NCBI GenBank assembly: GCA_027922465.2
Contig: BQMF02000659.1
Span: 1-64,000, forward strand
Origin: Turritopsis dohrnii
Taxonomy: Eukaryota; Cnidaria; Hydrozoa; Anthoathecata; Oceaniidae
Direction of reading: 5' to 3'
Length of the DNA stretch: 64,000 nt
Below the pieces are notes generated by a model that made no database searches, was not told the origin of the DNA, and saw nothing but the letters and a program-made list of their open reading frames with translations. Position numbers and translations under genes: made by a program. Positions 50,001-62,000 of the stretch are shown piece by piece (within the stretch, counting starts at the first letter, position 1; each line of letters begins with the position of its first letter).

Positions 50001-53000
50001 AAATTTCCATTTCCGGCATTACGAAACACACCGAAGCTTCTGAAATATTTAACATTTCAATGGGATTTTAATGTCAGTGGATAGCCCTTCTTATTTTCTT
50101 TCTTTTGGTATAAAACCTTTCTTATACAGTGTGTTTCGTAATGTTAGAAATGGAAATTTTAAAGATGTTTTTTCAAATAAATATACCGAATTTCAAAATA
50201 ATTTTTACAGCACAAACATAAAATTAACAAGACGCCCGAGGCATGAAGGCCCAGCGATGAAGGATGATATGTAACAGAAAGCTTATGATAAACGTTAAAA
50301 ACGCTTTTTTCGCTCTTTTAATGTTAATGAGTGGGATAATATATGACTCCTTTGTACCGACCTTTAAGGACTTTGATTTTAGGCCTCCGCTGGGCCTAAA
50401 TCGATTCAACCCAACCGAAATGCGTTATCTTTCTGCGAAGTAAGAGTTTGGTACAGGCTAGATGCGTATCGGCTCAAATAATTTTGTCCCGTCTTTCCTC
50501 CAATCTCGCCTAAGTGAGTTGTGAGGTTACCCCAAATTTGGGGGAACCGCCGGACAAAAATATTTTAGACGATTCGCATCCCCTATATCAAAACTTATTT
50601 CGGGATGCATGCGTATGCATGCAGCCTAGTTAATGAGGTAAATGTTACTGGCTCTTTGAGGTCGGAATGGTCCTGAAACGTATCCCGGAACTATAAACAG
50701 AAATGGTAGAAAAGCTACTGTATAAATCATTACCGATCTTGAGAATAGCGTCTAGATCATTTTGAGCCCAATAACATAAGGATTTCACTTTTGAATAGAC
50801 TATTGCCGAAAGGGACATAAACATACATTGGGAGCCTGCAGTCCTACCAAAAATCACGGCATTGCCCTGGTGAGTTGAAGCTTTTACTACCTTGAATATT
50901 GTAACCGGACCTGGATTTAATTCTATATCACCCGATTGAAGAAGTATGATAGAAGAGCATAAAACAATTGCTAAAAAGGAGAGAGGTTTTAATAATCGTG
51001 ACATTCCTCCGCTGGAAATCCGGGAACTGATTATTAGATGGCGGTAAATTGAACGGAGATCATATTGCCTATTCCCATTAAAGTTCCCAATTGAAATACG
51101 ATACGCTTCGATTGATATCATGTTTTAACAAAGGGAAAATATACAATAAACGAGATGCCTTAACAGGCAAAAGGATTTCTGCGAAATATGCTGAAGTATG
51201 AAAATAAAAGACCATATGACATACTTGAAATTTGAAAAAGGTTACATGATTTGCAAAATAAAACATTACATTTCTAATGTACTCCCCAGGACATTTATCA
51301 AAAGATAATTGGCACTATGTGAGACTTTTAATGTATACACAGCCAATAAACTGGATTACATCTGAATGAAATAAAATATTCTTTATTTTGTTAGTACGAA
51401 ATAATATTAAGGATATATTGACTCATAAACTCTCAAAGTTCTGTATTTCATACTTAATGTTAATGTGTTATTTTCCTAGTAGCACAAAAAAGCAAGCAAA
51501 TTTTGGTCATGCAAATCACATCCACATAGACCAAAATCAACATATAACCGAAATCAGAAATTTCTATTTTAGTTTGATTAGCAATACGGCATGCATTTAC
51601 AAATGTTCTTGATCTAAGTTAACATTCGTATCCTGTTTATAAAAATTCTTTAAGAAATTTGAAAAATCGGTTGAATGATAACATAACATTGCATTTCTGA
51701 TTTCGTATGCACCTCAGGACATTGCAAAAGTGCAATTGACACTAAATGAAACACCGATAAACTAAATTGATCTGAATGACATAAAACATCCTTTATTTTG
51801 GGAGTAAGAAATGATATTAAGCTTATATTGATCTTTTCAGATATCACAGTGATTACGTATGTAAATCATATTTTTTAACACTACTGCCAATGTTCTTAAC
51901 TACGAACAAAATTCTCAAGATTGCAAACAAAAAAAGTAAACAAAAATTTTGATCATTAAAAAGTATAAACTTATATATATATATGCTGAAAGGACAGTTT
52001 TGTATTGTTACATGATGTGCAGTGTTTTGAATTTACAGACAGTTGGAAGAAGTTTTAATTTGCTATTGTGATTAGGAAAGCCATTTGTAATAAGGGGCAT
52101 TGACAGTATAACTTAAAAATTGATCAAACATTGAAACATTAAAAACATTGAAACATTAATATCAAACATTAAAAGTATGTAAGTGGTGCAGAGTAGACAC
52201 ACATTTTTGATGTTGGAGCTGAAGAGCTGAGCTTCAGTATCCAAAGCTTAAAAATAGTAACAACCCATATACCAAAACAAACGAAGATGTTTGTGTTTTC
52301 ACTTAAAAACAAAAAATGTATATATACCTTTTTCACCCTTCTGTTTACAAAACGTTGAGAACTTCAGAATGATCACAATTCAAGATAATTCGAAGTTTCT
52401 TCTACAGATTTTCTTTTTTCATCTTAAAATATGTATTTCTTCTTTTAAAATCCATTTAATATTAATCAAAGAAACTTTTGTAAATCTAAAAGGGTTTCTT
52501 CGCTGGGAGACATGACATGCATTGCACGCTGTTTTAGTTTCATGTAAACACACGCACGAAATATACAAAAAACCGCTAGGTTTGGACAATAAGAAGAAGA
52601 AGAAAAAGAACAGAGCCGGTTTTAATGTATTTCTTGCTTTCGCAGAAATCCAATAAGGAGACAATTTTTCAATATCAATATATTTAAGTTTCTTCTTTTT
52701 TTGCTGATTCAAGTATGCTGTTTATAACAAGTATGCTATTTTTGCTGATTATGCTATTTTGGCTGAAGTTCAATTAATTCTAGTAAGAAAATTGGATGAT
52801 GTACTCCACCGGGTGGAGGCAGCAGCGAGCAATGGTGCTGACACCTAAGAAAGAAAAAGGAAAACAATCATAGAGAAATTTATTGAGCCAAGATGCGATA
52901 ATAGGGACCACCAGCAGTTTAAGTGAATGCGGGAATGGGCTTTTTTGTTGCGTGAACACGTGAAAATTCAAAAGTTTTTGCGTGTTTGCTTAAAATTTGG

Positions 53001-56000
53001 TCTTTTGAGTGATGCGTGAATTGCAAAAATTGGTTGCGTGATTGCGTGAATAGACCAACCTTCCCCGATTTCAGAAAAAGAATTTAGAGGTGACTGGGGT
53101 GGGGGGTGGGAGGGTTACACCATCTAATCAAAAGACAAAGCTTTCGAGTGCAGTATTTTGAATTATCAGATTTTAGCTACAAAATTGATTATAAAAAATG
53201 TGTACTTAAAAGCCTACTTTGATCCAATTCCATTGACCCAAGGCTGAACCTAAAAAAGTTTTTGTTTCCGATCCATCGAGTGACGAAAAAAAAGTTACCC
53301 AGACCTTATTTTTTGATAATTGATATCAAATTGTCCGATTGAACCTGGATTTATTCAAAGAATACAAGGTATCGAAAACAAAACTCTATTTCTTCCAATA
53401 AGCGCCACCCTCTAATAAGCGCCGCACCTAAATTTTGAGTATCGAAATAAGCGCTGTCCTCTAATAAGCACTGCACCTTCAAACGCGGCACTAATTAGAA
53501 AATCAAGAAAAAATGAGATTTCAATACTTTTACTCGAAGAAAGAGAACAAAATAGATTTGTTAATTCTTCCTCGTACATTACTAACTCCCCATAGAACCC
53601 CAAGTGAGAGCAGTTTCTCTACTAGGGATATCAACCCACGAATCGATCAAATTCGTAGAAAATACTAATTGAATCTACCAAACACTAATCTGAACCTGCA
53701 TTTGTTCAAAGAATACAAGGTACCGAAAACAAAACTCTATTTTCTCCAATAAGCGCCACCCTCTAATAAGCGCCGCACCTAAATTTTGAGTATCGAAATA
53801 AGCGCTGCCCTCTAATAAGCACTGCACCTTCAACACGTCTGTTTCCTAAGCGGCGTTTATTGTGAGCATGCGCAGTTCGGTAGTTCAAAATTCACGAGTT
53901 TTCATGATGGCGGAAAGTCTTTTTCGACGCCCAGCAAAAATGTATGAAAGGCGCTTTTTTAGATGGCAAAAATCAATAAATAAATAAGCGTGATGTAAAT
54001 GGAAGCTAGCAAGGAATATTCTGGAAAGCTCGAAGCTTTGTTTTCATCAGTTTACATCTACAGAAGTTGGTGTTTGTGGTGCTGTTTCACACTTCAAACA
54101 AGTATAGCAAATTTTGACTGATTTTACCGTCAAATTTGTATTAAGGATTTTCATATGATAATGAATTTTCCTGGCTTTAGTGTTGGGTTTTTCTAAAAGC
54201 CAAAAGAGCAAATTTTCATGTACAAAAAATTTCAAGCTTGTATCTGTTTTTTTGAAAGTTTAATGAAAGTGGATGTTGAGCACAAAAAACTCTTGAGGAT
54301 CTTCATATTATTCTTTGTTAGTTTCAATTTTGGGGGATATTTCAGATCATTGAATAGTTTCACTGGCTTATATATGCATGCTAATACCATTTACAAACTG
54401 AAAAATAATTAAAATCTGAACCAAAGTAAGTGAAAGTGCTAATGTCTATTTTTAAACGTCTTCGTTATTATCAAAATGACCCCTCAGAGGACTAAGTCGA
54501 CAGAAATGACTTGATCCTTAAGAAATTATCAAGAAAAGAACACATATGCATTATAAACAATGTCACTTAGAAAGTCATCTGTTATATATAAAGGGAAAAG
54601 AAAATAGAAAGGGAGGGGGAAACCTAGAAAAGGCTACGAAAAAACTCCAAAACATTAATATACCTTTTGAGACACCAAACTTGGTAAGAAAAAGATAATA
54701 AAGCATGATTTACAGTCAACCTACCAAGAAACAGAATACCTTGATACATCTCTATTAAAGTAAATTTTAAGCATATTGTTTTATAAAGATTATCCATTCT
54801 TTTCATGACAATTTGCAGAAACTCGTACTAGTATTTTCTGTTGATTTGAAGGGTTCTCTGATGGGTCTTTCCATAAAATGCATTTTTCAGTTCCTAAAGG
54901 CTTTACGAATGTCATGAATCTAGCTGTTATTTAAAAATGAAGGATCTTGTCTCACAGAATTCAATCTTTGCCCAGATGACTTGGGGGCTTTTATTAAGTG
55001 ATTCTTTTTTATTAAGGATATTTTTATCGTAAGTCATAAGCATATTGTATAAAGAGACAGTTTTTTCTCCTAGCCTAAATGTTTATATGCAATTACACAC
55101 AAATTGTAATCTGCCAAAACCTACCAGATTATATACCTTAAGGGAAGAAATTGTTTGCGAAAAAAATTTGTGCAGAACTTTTGCTCAAATCCTCAAAATT
55201 AAATTCCGTAAAAATGAATAAATATTGGTCATCCGCAAAAATAGATTCCGCAAAATTCTCCATATTTTTTATCCATAAAGAATTGAATTTTCACTTTGCT
55301 TTGCATATAAATACAAAACGTTTGAAAAATGATAAAGAAAAGAAGTCGAAGTTATTGAACATCTAAGGACTTATTACTCATTCGTCAATAACAATACAAG
55401 CAGCATCTGCACTTGCAAGAGGTTATTAATTCCTTGCATCCGCAAAAATTAATCCCGCAAAAAATGGCATTTTTGTGTCATTTATCCGCAAAAATATATT
55501 CACAAAAATTTCTTCCGCAAACCATTTCTTCCCTTAAGGTACACAAATGGGAACTAGGAGCAGAAATCTTTTTAAAGAAACGGTTGGCTAGCCATTTTCA
55601 ACTCTTTTGATTAATTTCAATGTTTTATTTATATAAATACATAACAAAAGCAGATATCTTATAAATAATTTATATTATGAGAGGTGTGTACAACTACCAA
55701 GAGTGCTCAATGGTATTCCAGAGCATGAAATATATTTATATATCAAATTATACTGCATACCTAAAGTACACTTGTGCAATACAGATTTTCACATACTTTT
55801 AGTGTAGATTGGTGTTGGTGTGAATATAAAGCAATTATATATATGAATTAGAACAAGTTACTGGTTAGCTGAATGTCGTACACTACCAAAGTCTGTACAT
55901 AAAATGTAATCTCAAGTTTTGAATAATCAGAGTGGGTGGGAAATTTCTTTGTGATTAATAAACAGGTTGGGTGGAATTTTTGCTCAAAATAAATAAATGG

Positions 56001-59000
56001 GGTGGGTGGAAAACGCCAGTGTTTCTATCTATATTATTGAAACTATGCTTCATGTGCTTTAGATTCTAAATGTAGATACAAGCTATTTTGCAATTATGTA
56101 TGGTACATAAGGTACACATAAAAAACATTTGAAAAGTTGGAATTTAATATCCTTCCCTTCCATACTTTTCTTCTTCTATTTTGTTGCAGCATTTTTGTTT
56201 ATCCCTTCAAAAGATTTCAAGTATTTTGCAGAGTTATCGTGTCTGCTCAATTTTCAAAGTTTTGGAGAGCAAAAACAATTATTTTTCAAATATTAAAGCA
56301 TTATATTCAAAAACCATGTTGAGTCTTCTCAAAATCAAATCAAATCTCCACCACCAAATTAAACTAAATTTGGATAAAAATTTTGAAAATTATTTTTGAA
56401 AATTATTCAATTCTAATGAAAATTTATATTTATATAAGGGTTTAGATTTTCAATAGTCACCCATGAAAAAAAAGATTGCCCAATTTTAGTATATATGTGG
56501 AAGATCTCCTCCATCAAGACAGGTATCACCAATATGTGGTAGTAAGTTCAAATTTCAACTTAGGATCAGTTTGGTAAATATAAAAAAAATGACGTAGAGC
56601 TAAATCCATTGTCTGCCTGTATTCAACAGAAAGCACCACTACTTTCTTATAGCTAGAGGATACTACTACTACTAGGTGAACAAATTTTTGTAGAGACAGA
56701 GTTTTTGACTCAACGTACAAAACTTTAATGAATGGCCCGCGACAAGTATTACAAAAAAAGTTGGCACAAAACAGGTCGGTCGGATGACAGCAACACCATA
56801 AGGTGCTATTTGTTTTAGGGTCAGGGTTAGGGTTAGGATCAGATACATTTAGGGAGGGGGGAGGGGGGATGCGAAAAGGAAATAGCGCCCATGAACGGGT
56901 GGGTCACAAAGAGCTTTGAAAATTGAATAAAAAAACAGATACAACCAAGACATCTTAAAAAAATATTATATAAAAGATGGAAGAATCACATACACATAGT
57001 AGTATTTCAAGGAAAATTCGTTTTGTCTGCGATTTGGTAGGTAGAAATTCAGTAAAATTTACATGTCGAACACATAATGTTTGTTGACAAAATTTTATTT
57101 TCTTCCTCGATTTTTCTTCAAAATAGATTTACGAATAACAAGTTCCATCATCAGGTAATCATTTCCAATATTAAACTGGGTTAATTATTCTAGATTACCT
57201 ATTGAATAACCTGAAATGGTAAACACAAGTAAAATTTGTGCCACCGCCATTTGCCTGTTTCTTCTCCGTCTCAAGTCTTGTTTCTACTGCGCATGCTCAC
57301 AATAAGATTCGCTCTCGCCGCACAAGTAAACAGACGTGTCAAACGCGGCACTAATTAGAAAATCAAGAAAAAATGAGATTTCAATACTTTTACTCGAAGA
57401 AAGAGAACAAAATAGATCTGTTAATTCTTCCTCGTACATTACTAACCCCTCATAGAACCCCAAGTGAGAGCAGTTTCTCTACTAAGGATATCAACCCACG
57501 AATCGATCAAATTCGTAGAAAATACTAATTGAATCTACCAAACACTAATCGAACTAATCGAAATTTCCAGAATGATAACGGACCCTCTAAGGCAATGAAC
57601 TTTGAAACTTGCCAGCTTGGCTTTCCGATGGATGAGCATTGAAAATTACGAATCGAACACAAATCGAAAATTATTTGAAATAATCGAATACTAATTGAAT
57701 GTTAATCGAAATAATCGAATCCCTATCGAATTAATCGAATTTTCCATTACTTTTTTCAGCTTTTCGAGTTAGGGGCCACTCACGTATCAATTTTTCCCAC
57801 AACTAACGTCAAATTGACGCTAACTCTAAGACCTCCACCCCCTATCTTTTGCGTCAAGCAACACTTACAAAAAGTACTGAAAAGAATCTAAAAATACCTT
57901 TATAAATTGAATGTTTGTCTACTGTCAGTCACCAATCCTGCAGAACACCAATACTTTATTTATCAATCTTCTTAAAAAGTCAGCCAAGAAACAGAAAAAA
58001 GTTACACGTCCTTCCGTCCTTCACCTTTCGAATACAGTGAAAATTGTTAAAAATCAGACCACGAGATTCGTACTGAATGTGCTCGCAATTAGGGAGATAA
58101 TGGTAATAAACTAAAAGTATTAAGGAGAACATGGATGCTTTAGCCTGTAAAATAGCTACAGATATTGCGGTCGTACTGAATGTGCTTGCGATTAGGGAGA
58201 TAATGGTAACAAACTGAAAGTATTAAGGAGAACATGGATGCTTTAGCCTGTAAACTGCAGATATTGCGGACTCAGGGTAGACCCAAACGCGCACGGACGG
58301 ACGGACAGACAGCAAAGGGCTAATGAAAGGCCCCGTACGCTCTGCGCTGGGCCAATAAAAAATTTGAATAGATTCAGTGAAACAATCAGCACGATGTAAT
58401 TAAACTACGTGTTAATCGACCATTAAAAATTTAATTACATTTTTCCGTGACATTTTCCTTATTTTTTCAAAAACCACTTTTTCATTTTTCACAAAAATAT
58501 ACTAGCCAAAAGAGCTTAAAAATGGCTTTCCATTGATGTAAAAATTATTTTGAAATTCGGTATATTCATTTGAAAAAACAACTTTAAAATTTCCATTTCC
58601 AACATTGCGAAACGCACTGTATTAAAAATTATGTCAAACACTACAGTGAATAATTTTGTGGGTAGCCTTTGAAACACACTGTATGTAGAGCTGGGGGTCA
58701 CACTATCCTATCTCACAAGGAAACTGCTGACACACTTTTTTCTCGACCTTATGATAATTCATTATCTTCAATTAGAACAGGGCAACACGTTGTTTAACTA
58801 AAAAAATATCATTATGTTGGATTCACCTATTGACCTATGCGTTGTTTATTTGATGGAAGCTTTTTAAAACATTCAATTAACATTTCAGTCAACTTTGGTT
58901 TAATTGAACCTTGACCTTAGCAAAAGTTCTATATTTGATTTCAATCAGTCCAACAAGAGTTGGCTTTTTCTTCGAATTTCAGATTTTGCTTAAGTTGGTT

Positions 59001-62000
59001 AAACTGTTGAGTAGTAGTTTGTTGAAATTTCTTATTGCAATATGTTTATAGGTTTATTGTAAGGTCGAATCATATTTTGCAAATTCACCAGATTTGAAAA
59101 GTTCTGTTCGTAAAAGTAATGAGTTCTTTGCTGGATTCAAGGTAACCATGCCGTTCTTGTTTCTTTTACCCAACATATTTAGAAAAAATAACTTTATTTT
59201 TTGCTCAGGGATGTAAGCATTGAAATTGTTGATTTCATTTCATAGCACTGCAGACAAAGGACATTACAAAAGTCATTAGACATTATGTTTGGTGCTGTTT
59301 TGTTGGTCTGGTCCTATACATAACTAACATCTTAGTGAAAATAAAGTTTTAGAGCGACTTCAGGCTTTAAAAGGTCAAATGATCGAAAGCATGGAACGCT
59401 TACTTTACCAACTTACATTTTCATAATTTTTAGGTTGAACCAAAGGTTATTGTCGTACCAGAAAATGGTAAAGAAGAAAAATTGCGAGTAACAACCACAG
59501 TCCCACTTGTCTGTATGGACGGCACCGAAAACTGTAAAGTACTTGTTGAACTCGGTAAAACGAATGATAGTTGTGTGGACTATTGTACTTTGCAATTCCA
59601 ACCGGGTCCGGTAGGTCAAACACGCGAAATAATGGTTCAGGCGAAACGTGATTACCAAGATGATGGTGATCAAACTATGTATCTTAAGATTGAAATCCCT
59701 GGTACACTTGACCCTGTTGATTGGAACGAACACAAAAACATAACTGATGTTAAAGTAAGAGGGACCATCATTTTTATTCATCTAATTTGTGTGTAGAATA
59801 TGAAACTTCGCTGTATTTAAAGTTTCGGAAAACAAGGTTACAAGCTTACAAATGAGTCTGCATTTGACGTCTGTTGTGTCTTAGATTAAAACCATTGATG
59901 TTAAAACGGCAAGATGCAAATCGACTGGTGACCCTCACGTGCATACATTTGACGGGTTTCACTACGATCACTATGAAGTTGGTGATTATGTGCTTGTGAA
60001 GAGCAGTGCAAGGATGTTTGAAGTAAGGTCTCAGTTTATTGGCCATCAGCGAGCAAGGTTTCTAAATTGATCGACTAAAAAGATTGTTGAGGCATGCTTT
60101 GTTCTTGAAATAACCTCCCAATGAATGATTTCATTACGAGGTCAAAAAAGATGATAAATTCGATATAAATCTCAGACATTATCGTTCCATTATTGTTCCT
60201 TCGAATTTATGGCATCCTTTTACAATCGTTTTTATAGGTACACGCCAGAACGAAAAGTTGCAGATCAGTTTCCTGTGACTGCGGTGTCGCCGCACGTGAA
60301 GGAGATGATGTCATTGTTGTTGACATGTGTCGGGATAATACACCGAGGGCTTGGTTTGCCAGTACCCTCGAACCACAGGAAGGTACGACAATAGAGCGAA
60401 ACAATAATGGAAAAAGCTTTGTGGTGAGAATACATAAACATATTTGTTTACTCGTCCCTGTTAACTCTCTCAAACGTTTAAACGGGTGTGACTCTTCAAC
60501 TTGCTGATAAATCAAAATTGGTTAGTTCTCAAATCGTAGTGAGATTTCTTGAGCGTTGTTGTGGGATTGTTGAAGCAATGACCAAATTGTCAACAACAAA
60601 TAAGAAGTTCTATTAAAAATTTTTATTAAAATCATCGTTAAGTACAAGAAATTATTTCAACAATATTAATTTTAATAATATTTTTTTTGTGTGTATGTTT
60701 AGTTAAGTTTTTCCTCGGGTGCTTTTGTTCGGTTCGACGTCCAGTCTCAAAACAGATCATATTTAGCGGACATAATTGTTCAACTATCCTCCGACGATTA
60801 CAACAACACGTCAGGTTTATGCGGCACATTTGATGATAATCGTTATAATGATATGAAAGCGAAAAACGGCCAGATTTATAATGGTAGAAGAAGTTCCAGA
60901 GGACAAAAAGAATTTACAGAAAGTTGGAAGTAAACATTTATTTTATTATGTTTTAATAGATTCTATTTGTTTACATTTTGTGCGATCATTTTCCCCTTGC
61001 CATGTAATGACTATCACTCTATTGTATTGCAAGAACGATTAGGGGTTTCTACGGTAATAACTCCTTGGTTATAAGTGGAGTTGGGTAAGTAATATTTACT
61101 TAAATGGAAAAGGACATTTGATATTAAAAATGTTCAAATAAAGCCATTGACTTCTTATGAAAATAAATAGGAATACAAGACAGGCCAAAACAGTAAAAGA
61201 TAAGTTGCCGTTATGATAACTCATTGCGGAATGGAGCGTAGCGAGCGAATCAAAACGGAGCCCTTTTCGCAAGATCAAATATTGCCGAAATTGCTATACA
61301 GAAAGTTGCATTTCAGTTTGTCGTAAATCGACTAAAACTACTATAGGAGCATACACAAATTTCGATTTGCCTCATTCAAATGAAATTTCCCGAGTAGATT
61401 TCAGTCAGATAATACTTTGAATGTGCGAGGAAAAGCATTTTCAAAGTATGGCTTTTTGGCACATTTTCCCGTTTATATGTGATATGGACTATATACCAAA
61501 GTGCAACGTCTTATTTGAGTAATGTAAACATTTTTTTAAACATTGTTACGGACTTTTAATTGGGAAACCATCACCTCCTTTATTTCAGGATATCGGAACA
61601 TTTGCAGAATTTGGGAATATTGTTTACTACATTGTTTTAAACAATATCGTAAATTGAGATCGAGGCTTCTAAAGACGTTCACAAGCACAGTAAAATCATT
61701 TGCTAGCTTAGCCTAAAGTTTACTCATCAGCTGTGCACTAGAAATATATTCCTTTTTTTATAAAAAAAGAAAAGCTGCAGTTCCTAATGTATTTCTTCTT
61801 CATTGCATTTACTACAATCTTTAGGCTACTCAGCTTTGTGCTGTATTTCGATCCACTGTTAAGATTTTTATTTCCACACACAAATACAGCAGCTAAGTCA
61901 ATGGAAGATTAAACTTTCCGTTGTTGGAAATGTGTGCAGAAAAAATTTTTCTTGATAGTTTTTATTGTCTTTATAATCACTAAAACATATACGTCATCAT

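Noticed and set aside
52419..52712. A 97-codon minus-strand frame in intron 5
   Set aside because: It is built on simple AAG/TTC runs and has no recognisable domain.
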